Below are positions 1 through 7,096 of a stretch of DNA of 19,562 nucleotides, piece by piece. The notes under the pieces were generated by a model. The model saw only the letters and a list, made by a program, of their open reading frames with translations, was not told the DNA's origin and made no database searches. Position 1 is the stretch's first letter. Each line of letters starts with the position of its first letter. Origin of the DNA: Nitrosomonadaceae bacterium (GTDB lineage Bacteria > Pseudomonadota > Gammaproteobacteria > Burkholderiales > Usitatibacteraceae); NCBI GenBank assembly GCA_021300055.1, contig JAJTHU010000117.1:1-19562 (forward strand), given 5' to 3'. The translations under genes were made by a program, and so were the position numbers.

Positions 1-936
1 GGCCGCATGAAGTTGCGGCTATCGGCGACGCGGGCAATCGATTTCCGCGTCTCGACGCTGCCGACTTTGTTCGGTGAAAAGATTTGTATGCGTATCCTCG
101 ACCCATCGAGCGCCACGCTAGGTATCGAGGCGCTTGGATACGACCCGGAGCAAAAGGAAGCGTTGTTGCACGCGATTCAGCGACCATACGGCATGGTACT
201 CGTCACGGGTCCCACTGGTTCGGGTAAGACGGTGTCGCTCTACACGTGCCTCAACATCTTGAACAAACCCGGCATCAACATCTCGACGGCTGAAGATCCC
301 GCTGAGATCAACTTGCCGGGCATCAATCAAGTCAACGTTAATGACAAAGCTGGCCTCACCTTTGCGGCGGCGCTGAAGTCGTTTCTGCGTCAAGACCCGG
401 ACATCATCATGGTCGGCGAGATTCGCGATATCGATACGGGCGAAATCGCGATCAAGGCAGCGCAAACCGGCCACTTGGTACTGTCGACGCTACATACCAA
501 TGATGCGCCGACCACACTCACGCGCTTGATGAATATGGGCATCGCGCCATTCAATATCGCGACAAGCGTGATTCTCATCACAGCCCAACGATTGGCGCGT
601 CGACTATGCTCCTGCAAGCGACCTATTGAGCTACCCAAGGAGGCGCTGTTGCGTGCCGGGTTCAAGGAAGAAGACCTTGATGGCACTTGGCAGCCATACG
701 GGCCTGTCGGGTGCGACATATGCAAGAATAGTGGTTACAAAGGACGCGCGGGTATTTATCAGGTCATGCCCATTTCCGACGAGATGACTCGCATCATCAT
801 GAAAAACGGTACGTCCATCGACATCGCGGATCAAGCGCGACGCGAAGGTGTACCGGACTTACGCTCGTCGGGCTTGCGCAAGGTCAAGGCTGGAATCACC
901 TCGCTGGAAGAGGTCGAGTCCGTCACCAACGAATAA
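1..936 (+). CDS. pilB: Type IV pilus assembly ATPase PilB (5' end missing)
   Basis: This is the C-terminal 311 residues of the hexameric cytoplasmic ATPase that powers pilus extension. The reading frame is open from base 1, so the gene begins outside the window; complete PilB proteins are roughly 560-580 residues. Counting from the first Met at base 7, the Walker A motif GPTGSGKT is at residues 68-75, the Walker B segment reads DPDIIMVGEIRD near 135-146, and the His box LVLSTLHTND follows. Two CxxC pairs (CSCK and CDIC) form the zinc-binding insert found in PilB/GspE proteins. pilC follows after 76 bp and pilD lies further on, the classic pilBCD order. PilT also belongs to this superfamily, but it lacks the zinc Cys pairs and does not precede pilC in this way. 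Confidence 0.96.
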   Translation, partial: GRMKLRLSATRAIDFRVSTLPTLFGEKICMRILDPSSATLGIEALGYDPEQKEALLHAIQRPYGMVLVTGPTGSGKTVSLYTCLNILNKPGINISTAEDPAEINLPGINQVNVNDKAGLTFAAALKSFLRQDPDIIMVGEIRDIDTGEIAIKAAQTGHLVLSTLHTNDAPTTLTRLMNMGIAPFNIATSVILITAQRLARRLCSCKRPIELPKEALLRAGFKEEDLDGTWQPYGPVGCDICKNSGYKGRAGIYQVMPISDEMTRIIMKNGTSIDIADQARREGVPDLRSSGLRKVKAGITSLEEVESVTNE

Positions 937-1001
937 CAGCACTTACCGGGGGAAAGCACTCCGTCGCGCATCGCAGTCGATGCGGCAACACTAGACGAGT
1001 C

Positions 1002-1006
1002 AGGAG
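1002..1006 (+). promoter_or_regulatory. Ribosome binding site of pilC
   Basis: AGGAG ends 6 bases before the ATG at 1013 and fixes that start. Confidence 0.7.
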
Positions 1007-1012
1007 CAAACC

Positions 1013-2236
1013 ATGGCAGCCGTCGCAAAACCGGAAAAAGACGTCAAGGTATATCTCTATACTTGGGAAGGTAAGGACAAGACCGGTAAATTGGTCAAGG
1101 GCGAGATGCGCGCGTCTGGCGAAAACATCGTCAACGCCACTTTGCGTCGCCAAGGCATTCAGAATGCCAAGGTCAAAAAAGCCTCCAGTGGGTCGGGCAA
1201 GAAGATTACCGACCAAGACATCACATTCTTCACGCGGCAACTCGCGACGATGATGAAAGCGGGTGTGCCGCTGTTGCAAGCGTTCGATATCGTCGCGAAG
1301 GGTCACTCGAACCCATCGGTGACGCGCTTGCTGCTCGAAATCAAGACAGAAGTGGAAACGGGTTCTAGCCTCGCGCAGGCGTTCCGCAAGTACCCGCTGT
1401 ACTTTGACAACTTGTTCTGCAACCTCGTGCAAGCCGGCGAACAGGCCGGTATTCTCGACGCGCTGCTTGATCGATTGGCGATCTATAAGGAAAAGATGCT
1501 CGCCATCCGTAGCAAGATCAAGAAGGCGCTGTTCTATCCGGTGTCGATCTTGGTGGTGGCGTTTGTCGTGACAGCGGTCATCATGATTTTTGTGATCCCG
1601 CAGTTCAAGGAATTGTTCCAGGGCTTCGGCGCGAACTTGCCGGCGCCAACGGTGATGGTGATGAATCTTTCCGAGATCTTCGTCAGCTATTGGTACATCA
1701 TCTTTGGATCGATCGGTCTCGCAGTTTGGTCTTTCATGAACGCCCTGAAGCGCAGTGAGAAGCTGCAGTTTGCGATGGATCGGCTCATGCTCAAGGCCCC
1801 CGTCTTTGGTGACATGGTTCGCAAGGCCACCATCGCGCGTTGGACGCGCACTTTGTCGACGATGTTTGCCGCCGGTGTTCCTCTGGTCGAAGCGCTTGAT
1901 TCGGTTGCCGGTGCCGCGGGTAACCGCGTGTACATGCTCGCGACGCGCAAGATCCAAAGCGAAGTCTCTACTGGTTCCAGCCTCACGGTAGCCATGCAGA
2001 ACAGCGGAATCTTTCCCAACATGGTGCTACAGATGTGCGCGATCGGTGAGGAATCTGGCTCGCTCGACGGCATGTTGGGCAAAGTTGCTGACTTTTTCGA
2101 GCGCGAGGTTGACGACGCTGTTGACGCCCTCTCGAGCTTGATGGAGCCATTGATCATGGCCGTGCTGGGGGTGCTGATCGGCGGCTTGGTGATTGCCATG
2201 TACCTGCCAATCTTCAAGATGGGTCAAGTCGTCTGA
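1013..2236 (+). CDS. pilC: Type IV pilus inner-membrane platform protein PilC
   Basis: PilC is the polytopic inner-membrane platform that couples the PilB motor to pilin assembly. The 407-residue product matches the family length. It has two T2SS-F domains, roughly residues 70-195 and 275-400, each carrying the typical LATMMKAGVPLLQAF / LSTMFAAGVPLVEAL segment followed by a TGSSL motif. Membrane helices are visible near 172-198, 225-242 and 375-401. The ATG at 1013 has an AGGAG site at good spacing. It follows pilB by 76 bp with no terminator between them, so the two are probably cotranscribed. A strong terminator-like hairpin follows the gene, separating it from pilD. Confidence 0.96.
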   Translation: MAAVAKPEKDVKVYLYTWEGKDKTGKLVKGEMRASGENIVNATLRRQGIQNAKVKKASSGSGKKITDQDITFFTRQLATMMKAGVPLLQAFDIVAKGHSNPSVTRLLLEIKTEVETGSSLAQAFRKYPLYFDNLFCNLVQAGEQAGILDALLDRLAIYKEKMLAIRSKIKKALFYPVSILVVAFVVTAVIMIFVIPQFKELFQGFGANLPAPTVMVMNLSEIFVSYWYIIFGSIGLAVWSFMNALKRSEKLQFAMDRLMLKAPVFGDMVRKATIARWTRTLSTMFAAGVPLVEALDSVAGAAGNRVYMLATRKIQSEVSTGSSLTVAMQNSGIFPNMVLQMCAIGEESGSLDGMLGKVADFFEREVDDAVDALSSLMEPLIMAVLGVLIGGLVIAMYLPIFKMGQVV

Positions 2237-2256
2237 TCGCGTCTGCAGATGCTCTT

Positions 2257-2289
2257 GCGTGCGCGGCTTCGGCCGCGCAACGCGTTTTT
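2257..2289 (+). terminator. Intrinsic terminator after pilC with a UUCG tetraloop
   Basis: The arms at 2260-2267 and 2272-2279 pair perfectly over 8 bp around the loop TTCG, closed by C-G, the extra-stable C(UUCG)G form. Three more pairs (2257-2259 with 2281-2283) extend the stem past a single bulged A. Five T follow at 2285-2289. It sits 20 bp after the pilC stop. Confidence 0.75.
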
Positions 2290-2385
2290 GGAAACGCTGT
2301 TTCGTTCGTGTGGCTCCGTTTTCCCCTCGCTTCGGTCAATCCGGCGTTCACTAAACTTACTCAACCATCTGCGACAGCTTGACGC

Positions 2386-3270
2386 ATGGACCTCATTGAC
2401 GCATTCCGCGCAAACGCGTGGTTCTACCTCTCAAGCGTTACCGTACTTGGCCTGCTGGTGGGGAGCTTTTTGAATGTGGTCATCCATCGGCTTCCAAGAA
2501 TGATGGAAATCGATTGGAAGCAGCAGTGCCTCGAGTACCTGCATCCCGAGCAAGCGGAAAAAGATGCGGCTAAGCCCCGCGAACGCTACAACCTCGTCGT
2601 GCCGCGTTCAGCTTGCCCCAGCTGCGGACACAAGATCACGGCAATTGAGAACATCCCTATTGCCAGCTACTTGGTACTCGGCGGAAAGTGCCGAGCGTGC
2701 AAGGCCCCTATTGGGATACGCTATCCGATTGTGGAAGCGCTCACGGGGGTGCTGACCCTCGTCGTCGCTTGGAAGTTTGGTGTGACGTCCCAGGCGGCGT
2801 TAGCGATTCTCTTCGTTTGGGCATTGATTGCACTTACCTTCATCGACGCGGACACCACCCTTCTACCCGACGACATCACGTTGCCGCTGATGTGGCTGGG
2901 TCTGATCGTCAATGCGTTCGGCTTGTTTGTACCCCTGACCTCGGCGCTGTTTGGTGCGGTCGTCGGCTATCTGTCTCTTTGGACGGTTTACTGGGGTTTC
3001 AAGCTGGCGACTGGCAAAGAGGGCATGGGGTTTGGCGACTTCAAGCTCTTGGCTGCAATCGGCGCTTGGCTTGGGTGGGAAATGCTCGGGCAGGTGATCC
3101 TGCTTTCCGCAGCGGTAGGCGCGGTCGTCGGCGTCATTGGGATCATCCTTAAGGGGCGAGAACGCGGCGCCAAGATTCCATTCGGCCCCTATCTTGCCGC
3201 GGCCGGCGTTATCGCGCTGATGGGGGGGGCTGAAATCAACCGCTGGTACTGGGCGCTTGGTCGTCCCTAG
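2386..3270 (+). CDS. pilD: Prepilin leader peptidase / N-methyltransferase PilD
   Basis: PilD is a bifunctional membrane aspartyl protease. It cleaves type IV prepilin leader peptides and N-methylates the new N terminus; it often serves type II secretion pseudopilins too. Both domains are present in the 294-residue product. The N-terminal part has GSFLNVVIHRLPRMM (26-40) and two zinc Cys pairs, C77/C80 and C102/C105. The peptidase part has the FIDAD segment at 152-156 followed by LLPD, and the GxGD motif G215-F-G-D218. About eight hydrophobic helices are visible. No good ribosome binding site precedes the ATG at 2386, yet the residues after it match the family N terminus. The gene lies beyond the pilC terminator and may have its own promoter, which I could not place in 2290-2385. 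Confidence 0.95.
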   Translation: MDLIDAFRANAWFYLSSVTVLGLLVGSFLNVVIHRLPRMMEIDWKQQCLEYLHPEQAEKDAAKPRERYNLVVPRSACPSCGHKITAIENIPIASYLVLGGKCRACKAPIGIRYPIVEALTGVLTLVVAWKFGVTSQAALAILFVWALIALTFIDADTTLLPDDITLPLMWLGLIVNAFGLFVPLTSALFGAVVGYLSLWTVYWGFKLATGKEGMGFGDFKLLAAIGAWLGWEMLGQVILLSAAVGAVVGVIGIILKGRERGAKIPFGPYLAAAGVIALMGGAEINRWYWALGRP

Positions 3271-3284
3271 ATCGGGGGAGCAGA

Positions 3285-3944
3285 TTGGTCGACGCGGTTC
3301 ACAAGGTTGCTAACCAGACGCGTGGCCGACCGCGTGTAGTGGTGCTAACCGGAGGTGTTGGATCAGGCAAGAGCAGCGTCGCGGAGTTGCTGGCGCGCCT
3401 GGGGGTGCCGATTGTCGATACCGATGCCATCGCTCACCGGTTGACCGGACCGGGTGGCGCAGCGATTGCCCCTCTGTGCGAAGCGCTAGGTGAAGGTTAC
3501 ATCGATGCGAGTGGGGCCCTCGATCGAGCCAAGGTGCGGGCACTGGTTTTTGCTGATAGAGACAGAGACGCGCGCCAGCGGCTCGAGGGGGTCTTGCACC
3601 CGCTGATTCGCCGAGACGCACTAAAAGCGTTGGACGAATTGCCAGTTGGCAGGCCATATGCCGTGATGGTGATTCCGCTCTATTTCGAGGGTTCGTCGTT
3701 CCAGCAGTTAGCGTGGCGTGTCGTCGTCGTCGATTGCCCAGTCGAGTTGCAAATCGAGAGAGTCTCGCGTCGACCCGGTTTAGACCGGTCAATGGCTGCC
3801 GCGATCGTGGGGGCTCAAGTACCGCGTGAAACCCGCTTGCGCGGTGCGGATTACGTGATCAACAACACCGGCGACCTGGCCGCGCTCGAAGTCGAAGCAA
3901 ACGCGTTGCATCAGGCTTTGCTCAAGGCAGGCGAGGTGGACTGA
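3285..3944 (+). CDS. coaE: Dephospho-CoA kinase CoaE (TTG start)
   Basis: CoaE phosphorylates the 3'-hydroxyl of dephospho-CoA with ATP, the last step of coenzyme A synthesis. The 219-residue product carries the P-loop GGVGSGKS at residues 23-30 and the family segment VDTDAIAH about 15 residues later. The closing region has the LxxRGADYVINNTGDL signature of CoaE. I chose the TTG at 3285 because GGGGGAG at 3274-3280 lies 4 bases upstream. The next in-frame starts are GTG codons inside the first beta strand, too late to be real. The gene is 14 bp after pilD, an arrangement common in Proteobacteria (pilD-coaE-zapD-yacG). A terminator-like hairpin follows. Confidence 0.93.
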   Translation: MVDAVHKVANQTRGRPRVVVLTGGVGSGKSSVAELLARLGVPIVDTDAIAHRLTGPGGAAIAPLCEALGEGYIDASGALDRAKVRALVFADRDRDARQRLEGVLHPLIRRDALKALDELPVGRPYAVMVIPLYFEGSSFQQLAWRVVVVDCPVELQIERVSRRPGLDRSMAAAIVGAQVPRETRLRGADYVINNTGDLAALEVEANALHQALLKAGEVD

Positions 3945-3956
3945 CAAGAGCGGGGG

Positions 3957-3995
3957 GCGACCAAACCCGTTGGCGCCAGCGGATTTTTTGGTCGC
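3957..3995 (+). terminator. Terminator-like nested hairpin after coaE
   Basis: An inner stem-loop (3967-3972 pairing with 3977-3982, loop GCGC, one G-T pair) is followed by six T at 3984-3989, which is the form of an intrinsic terminator. An outer perfect 9-bp repeat (3957-3965 with 3987-3995) encloses it. The outer pairing would use part of the T run, so the two forms compete in part. Confidence 0.55.
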
Positions 3996-3999
3996 AGCG

Positions 4000-4029
4000 T
4001 TTGCACCGTCCGCGTGCATGGTTCACAAT
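4000..4029 (+). promoter_or_regulatory. Possible sigma-70 promoter of zapD
   Basis: TTGCAC at 4001-4006 (or TTTGCA at 4000-4005) lies 17-18 bp before CACAAT at 4024-4029. The match is modest. It sits just after the coaE terminator and before the proposed zapD start at 4091, which fits. Confidence 0.3.
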
Positions 4030-4090
4030 GCAGCCTAGCGTTCCGGCGCCTTGGGCTCTGGGATGGGTTTCCCTACGAGATTGCGCCGCC

Positions 4091-4852
4091 TTGATTACGT
4101 ACGAATATCCTCTCAGCGAACGAATCCGCACGCTGCTGCGTCTCGAGGATTTGTTCGACCGTACGGCTTTTTTCCTCGAGCAGTCTTCTCCGCTCGATCA
4201 TCAGGCTGCGCTGTGGGGCCTCTTCGAAATTTTGGAAGTAGCCAGTCGCGGCGACTTGAAGTCTGAGTTGTTACAAGAGCTTGATCGCCAGCGCATGTTT
4301 TTGGAGGGGTTGCGCTCTAATCCCGCGATCGCCGTCGATAAACTCGAAGCAGTGATCGGAGAGATGGAGTCCGCCTTTGCGGTGCTGCTCGCTTTATCAG
4401 GCAAAACAGGGCAACACCTGCGCGAAAACGAATGGCTCATGACCATCAAGCAACGTGCCGCTATCCCCGGGGGTACCTGTGAGTTCGACCTGCCCTCTTA
4501 CCACCACTGGCTGAACGGCTCTCCTGAGGCGCGCCACGCAGACTTAGAAACCTGGCTCGAGCCCCTGAAGGCTGTTGGCGTTGCTGCGCGGATCCTGTTG
4601 CGCGTACTTCGCGAAAGCGGCAAGACGACGTCTCTCGTTGCTTACCATGGCGTTTTCCAACAAATGCCGATGGAACGTACCGCGCACATGCTACGTCTGA
4701 CTGTGGACAATCGGCACGCCTGCGTGCCCGAGATTAGCGCCAACAAATATGCGCTCAATATCCGCTTCTTGCAGCCGGGCTCGGTGCAGCGCACCAAGGT
4801 GATCGAGAGCGATGTCGATTTCGATCTCGCTTATTGCAATCTATCTGTCTAA
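4091..4852 (+). CDS. zapD: Cell division protein ZapD (TTG start)
   Basis: ZapD (DUF1342, formerly YacF) binds FtsZ in the cytoplasm and bundles its filaments, stabilising the Z-ring. From the TTG at 4091 the product is 253 residues and begins MITYEYPLSERIRTLLRLE, which matches the conserved family N terminus (E. coli ZapD is about 247 residues). The frame stays open further upstream, to a TTG at 4001 and an ATG at 4028, but the extra 20-30 residues look nothing like the family and would overlap the likely promoter. A weak GAGA lies about 10 bases before 4091. The protein is mostly helical and has no membrane segments. Its stop overlaps the yacG start by one base (TAATG), suggesting translational coupling. 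Confidence 0.9.
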   Translation: MITYEYPLSERIRTLLRLEDLFDRTAFFLEQSSPLDHQAALWGLFEILEVASRGDLKSELLQELDRQRMFLEGLRSNPAIAVDKLEAVIGEMESAFAVLLALSGKTGQHLRENEWLMTIKQRAAIPGGTCEFDLPSYHHWLNGSPEARHADLETWLEPLKAVGVAARILLRVLRESGKTTSLVAYHGVFQQMPMERTAHMLRLTVDNRHACVPEISANKYALNIRFLQPGSVQRTKVIESDVDFDLAYCNLSV

Positions 4853-5085
4853 TGTCTGATCGTCCGGCGGCTCCTCGTAAGGTTCGATGCCCGATGTGCG
4901 CGGGGGAATCGGTTTACGCACCATCAAACCCGTTCCGTCCCTTCTGCAGTGAGCGTTGCAAACTCATGGATCTCGGCGCGTGGGCGAGTGATCAGTATTC
5001 GATTCCCGGTGCGCCGCTTGAGCGACCGCTTGATCCAGACCCAGATCAATCCGCGCTGCCGTCGGCCCCCAAGACGCTGCAATAG
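4852..5085 (+). CDS. yacG: DNA gyrase inhibitor YacG
   Basis: YacG is a small zinc protein that binds GyrB and inhibits gyrase. The 77-residue product has the four zinc ligands of the family in the pattern C13-x2-C16-x15-C32-x3-C36, followed by the conserved KLMDLGAWA stretch. The ATG overlaps the last base of the zapD stop. An in-frame TTG 18 bases upstream is not needed and would add residues unlike the family. The zapD-yacG pair directly after coaE is a conserved proteobacterial arrangement. The C-terminal tail is Pro/Asp-rich and probably disordered, as usual. Confidence 0.93.
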   Translation: MSDRPAAPRKVRCPMCAGESVYAPSNPFRPFCSERCKLMDLGAWASDQYSIPGAPLERPLDPDPDQSALPSAPKTLQ

Positions 5086-5106
5086 CGTCTCGCGCTATTT
5101 GGCGCG
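5072..5106 (+). terminator. Two tandem hairpins at the end of yacG
   Basis: A perfect 7-bp stem (5072-5078 with 5084-5090, loop GCAAT) spans the yacG stop. A 5-bp GC-only stem (5091-5095 with 5102-5106) follows directly. There is no T run, so this may be an RNA 3' stabiliser or Rho-dependent end rather than an intrinsic terminator. Confidence 0.3.
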
Positions 5107-5125
5107 TGCTCGTGTGTGTTGTGAA

Positions 5126-5155
5126 TTGCTGGGATGGGCCTAGCTGAGATAAAAT
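5126..5155 (+). promoter_or_regulatory. Possible sigma-70 promoter upstream of the oxidase cluster
   Basis: TTGCTG at 5126-5131 and TAAAAT at 5150-5155 are separated by 18 bp. The -10 matches 5 of 6 consensus bases; the -35 is weak. It lies in the only gap of any size between yacG and the DUF2244 gene and could drive DUF2244 and cox genes. Confidence 0.35.
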
Positions 5156-5267
5156 CGAGGTCTTGCTAGGAACCGGGCTCAAACGAACTAGGCGTTTGTG
5201 CCATGATCGCCGAACGAGGCGATCGTCGCGCGAGGGGTGTGATCAATTGGCTGAGGCTGTGCTTCGC

Positions 5268-5795
5268 ATGAGCGGGACTGAATTTGATTGGTCGGCACGG
5301 CCGAACCGGTCCCTGACATTGCGTGGGCGAAAACTCTGGTTGCTCCTGGTTGGCTTGCATGCGCTAGTCGTGTGTGCATTTGCGCTCGCATTCGGGGCTT
5401 GGCCTGTCCTGCCGTTTGCAGGCCTAGAAGTGTTTTGTTTGGTGCTCGCGTTTTGGTGGGTTGGGCGCGCGGACGAAGATGTAGAAGAATTCAGCGTGCG
5501 CGGACGCACTTTTGTCTGGCGCAAGCAGCGCGGTGAATGCGTGGAATCCCTTTCCGGAAATTTGGATTGGGCGCAGGTAAGTTGGACACGTTGCGAATCG
5601 GGGATGCGTCTACAGATTCGTTACGCGGGGAGAGCGGTTGTGCTGGGGCGTGGTTGTGGTTGTGAGGCGAGTTTGCGTGTGGCTGAGTTGTTACGTGGCG
5701 CGAACGTTACTGTCGCCGACTTGATCCCGCAAAGAACCATTCGCCAACGCGCGACGGCAGAGGGAATGCTGCACCGGGGTAAGGCGGACCTGTAA
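5268..5795 (+). CDS. DUF2244 integral membrane protein of the cox cluster
   Basis: This 175-residue protein belongs to the DUF2244 family, judged from the WSARPNRSLT opening, two adjacent membrane helices (about 22-42 and 44-66) with LPFAGLE between or within them, and a small beta-rich cytoplasmic tail. The family has no established biochemical role; in Proteobacteria its genes often sit next to cytochrome oxidase genes, as here, 47 bp before coxB. The ATG at 5268 has GAGG 11 bases upstream. A TTG at 5247 with GAGGGG at 5232-5237 is a fair alternative that would add 7 residues. A part in oxidase assembly or stability is inference from location only. Confidence 0.8.
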   Translation: MSGTEFDWSARPNRSLTLRGRKLWLLLVGLHALVVCAFALAFGAWPVLPFAGLEVFCLVLAFWWVGRADEDVEEFSVRGRTFVWRKQRGECVESLSGNLDWAQVSWTRCESGMRLQIRYAGRAVVLGRGCGCEASLRVAELLRGANVTVADLIPQRTIRQRATAEGMLHRGKADL

Positions 5796-5842
5796 GCACG
5801 CAAACCGGATTGCTATATCAAGAAATTCATATTCAGGTTGGA

Positions 5843-7039
5843 ATGATGATGTCGATGAAACCCTTGAAGGCTGTTGGATCCAAATGGTGGGCTGCGATGC
5901 TTATCGGTGTTGCTGGCTTGATCGCACCGACGCTCGCGCTTGCATCGTATGACGTCAATATCCCGCCGCCTGCGTCGCCAATTTCGGCGCAAATCTATGG
6001 CCTGCATATGTACATCCTCTACGTATGCCTCGCGATCTTCGTGATCGTCTTTTCGCTGATGTTCTACTCGATTTTCAAGTTCAGAAAATCGAAGGGCGCG
6101 AAACCAGACGTCAACTTCCACGAGAGCACGCTCATCGAGATTATCTGGACGGCCATTCCGTTCCTGATCCTGATTGCGATGGCGGTGCCTGCAACCAAGA
6201 CTGTCTTGGACATGAAGGACACCAGCAGCCCTGACATGACGGTCAAGGTGACGGCTTATCAGTGGGGCTGGCGCTACGACTATGCGGCCGAGGGTATTGG
6301 CTTCTACTCGAACCTCTCGACGCCTTGGTCGCAGATCGGTATGCCCGGGGAGAAGGCGACGGAAGAAAAGGGTAAGGACTATCTGCTTGAAGTGGACAAT
6401 CCGATGGTTGTCCCGGTCAATAAGCGCGTCCGTTTGCTCGTTACGTCAAATGACGTAATCCATGGCTGGTATGTCCCGCAACTCGGTGTGAACCAATACG
6501 GAATCCCGGGTTTCATTAAGGACGTCTGGTTCAAAGCGGATCGCGTCGGTACCTTCAAGGGGCAATGTAGCCAAATCTGCGGCAAGCTTCATGGATACAT
6601 GCCGATCACCGTCATCGTGAAGTCTGAAGAAGACTACGCGAAGTGGGTCGAAGAAGCCGGCAAGAAATGGAGCAATAAGGCTGGTGCAGTAGCCGCCGCA
6701 CCGGCGGGCGAACCCGAGCCGGAGGGACCACTTGCTCTGGCTGATCTCAAAGCGCGCGGCGAGAAAGTCTATGCCACTAACTGCGTGGCATGTCACCAAG
6801 CAAACGGCAAAGGTATGCCCCCTGCGTTCCCCGCACTGTCCGGATCGAAGATTGTCACAGGCCCGGTCGATGCACAGATCAATATCCTGCTCAACGGCAA
6901 GCCCGGCACCGCAATGGCATCCTTCGCGCGACTCTCTGATCTGGAGCTCGCTGCGGTCATGACCTACACGAAGAATTCTTGGGATAACAACGTCGGTAAA
7001 GCGGTTCAGGCGTCCGACGTCAAGGCAAAGCGCAAGTAA
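5843..7039 (+). CDS. coxB: Cytochrome c oxidase subunit II with fused cytochrome c domain (caa3-type)
   Basis: Subunit II accepts electrons at the CuA centre and passes them to heme a in CoxA. The 398-residue product has a signal peptide ending near LALA (residue 35), two membrane helices (about 57-78 and 98-120) and a cupredoxin domain with CuA ligands H207, C242, C246, H250 and M253. A C-terminal cytochrome c domain carries C314-VA-C317-H318 and the likely axial M358. This fused layout defines caa3-type oxidases and lets the enzyme take electrons through its own heme. The position between the CuA cysteines normally held by Glu, whose side chain binds Mg, is Gln244 here. ATG codons occur at 5843, 5846, 5849 and 5855; AGGTTGGA at 5835-5842 suits one of the first three. 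Confidence 0.95.
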   Translation: MMMSMKPLKAVGSKWWAAMLIGVAGLIAPTLALASYDVNIPPPASPISAQIYGLHMYILYVCLAIFVIVFSLMFYSIFKFRKSKGAKPDVNFHESTLIEIIWTAIPFLILIAMAVPATKTVLDMKDTSSPDMTVKVTAYQWGWRYDYAAEGIGFYSNLSTPWSQIGMPGEKATEEKGKDYLLEVDNPMVVPVNKRVRLLVTSNDVIHGWYVPQLGVNQYGIPGFIKDVWFKADRVGTFKGQCSQICGKLHGYMPITVIVKSEEDYAKWVEEAGKKWSNKAGAVAAAPAGEPEPEGPLALADLKARGEKVYATNCVACHQANGKGMPPAFPALSGSKIVTGPVDAQINILLNGKPGTAMASFARLSDLELAAVMTYTKNSWDNNVGKAVQASDVKAKRK

Positions 7040-7096
7040 CGCATCGACGCGATAACGCATTAGCCAAGCAAACGCATACTGATTTTGGAGAGCAAC

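Noticed and set aside
923..1957. Long minus-strand open frame (344 codons) opposite pilC
   Set aside because: It is antisense to a clear pilC gene and is rich in Arg, His and Asp with no family pattern: a codon-bias shadow.
4001..4090. Extended N terminus of zapD from TTG 4001 or ATG 4028
   Set aside because: The extra residues do not fit the family, and the region holds a likely promoter; the family start matches 4091.
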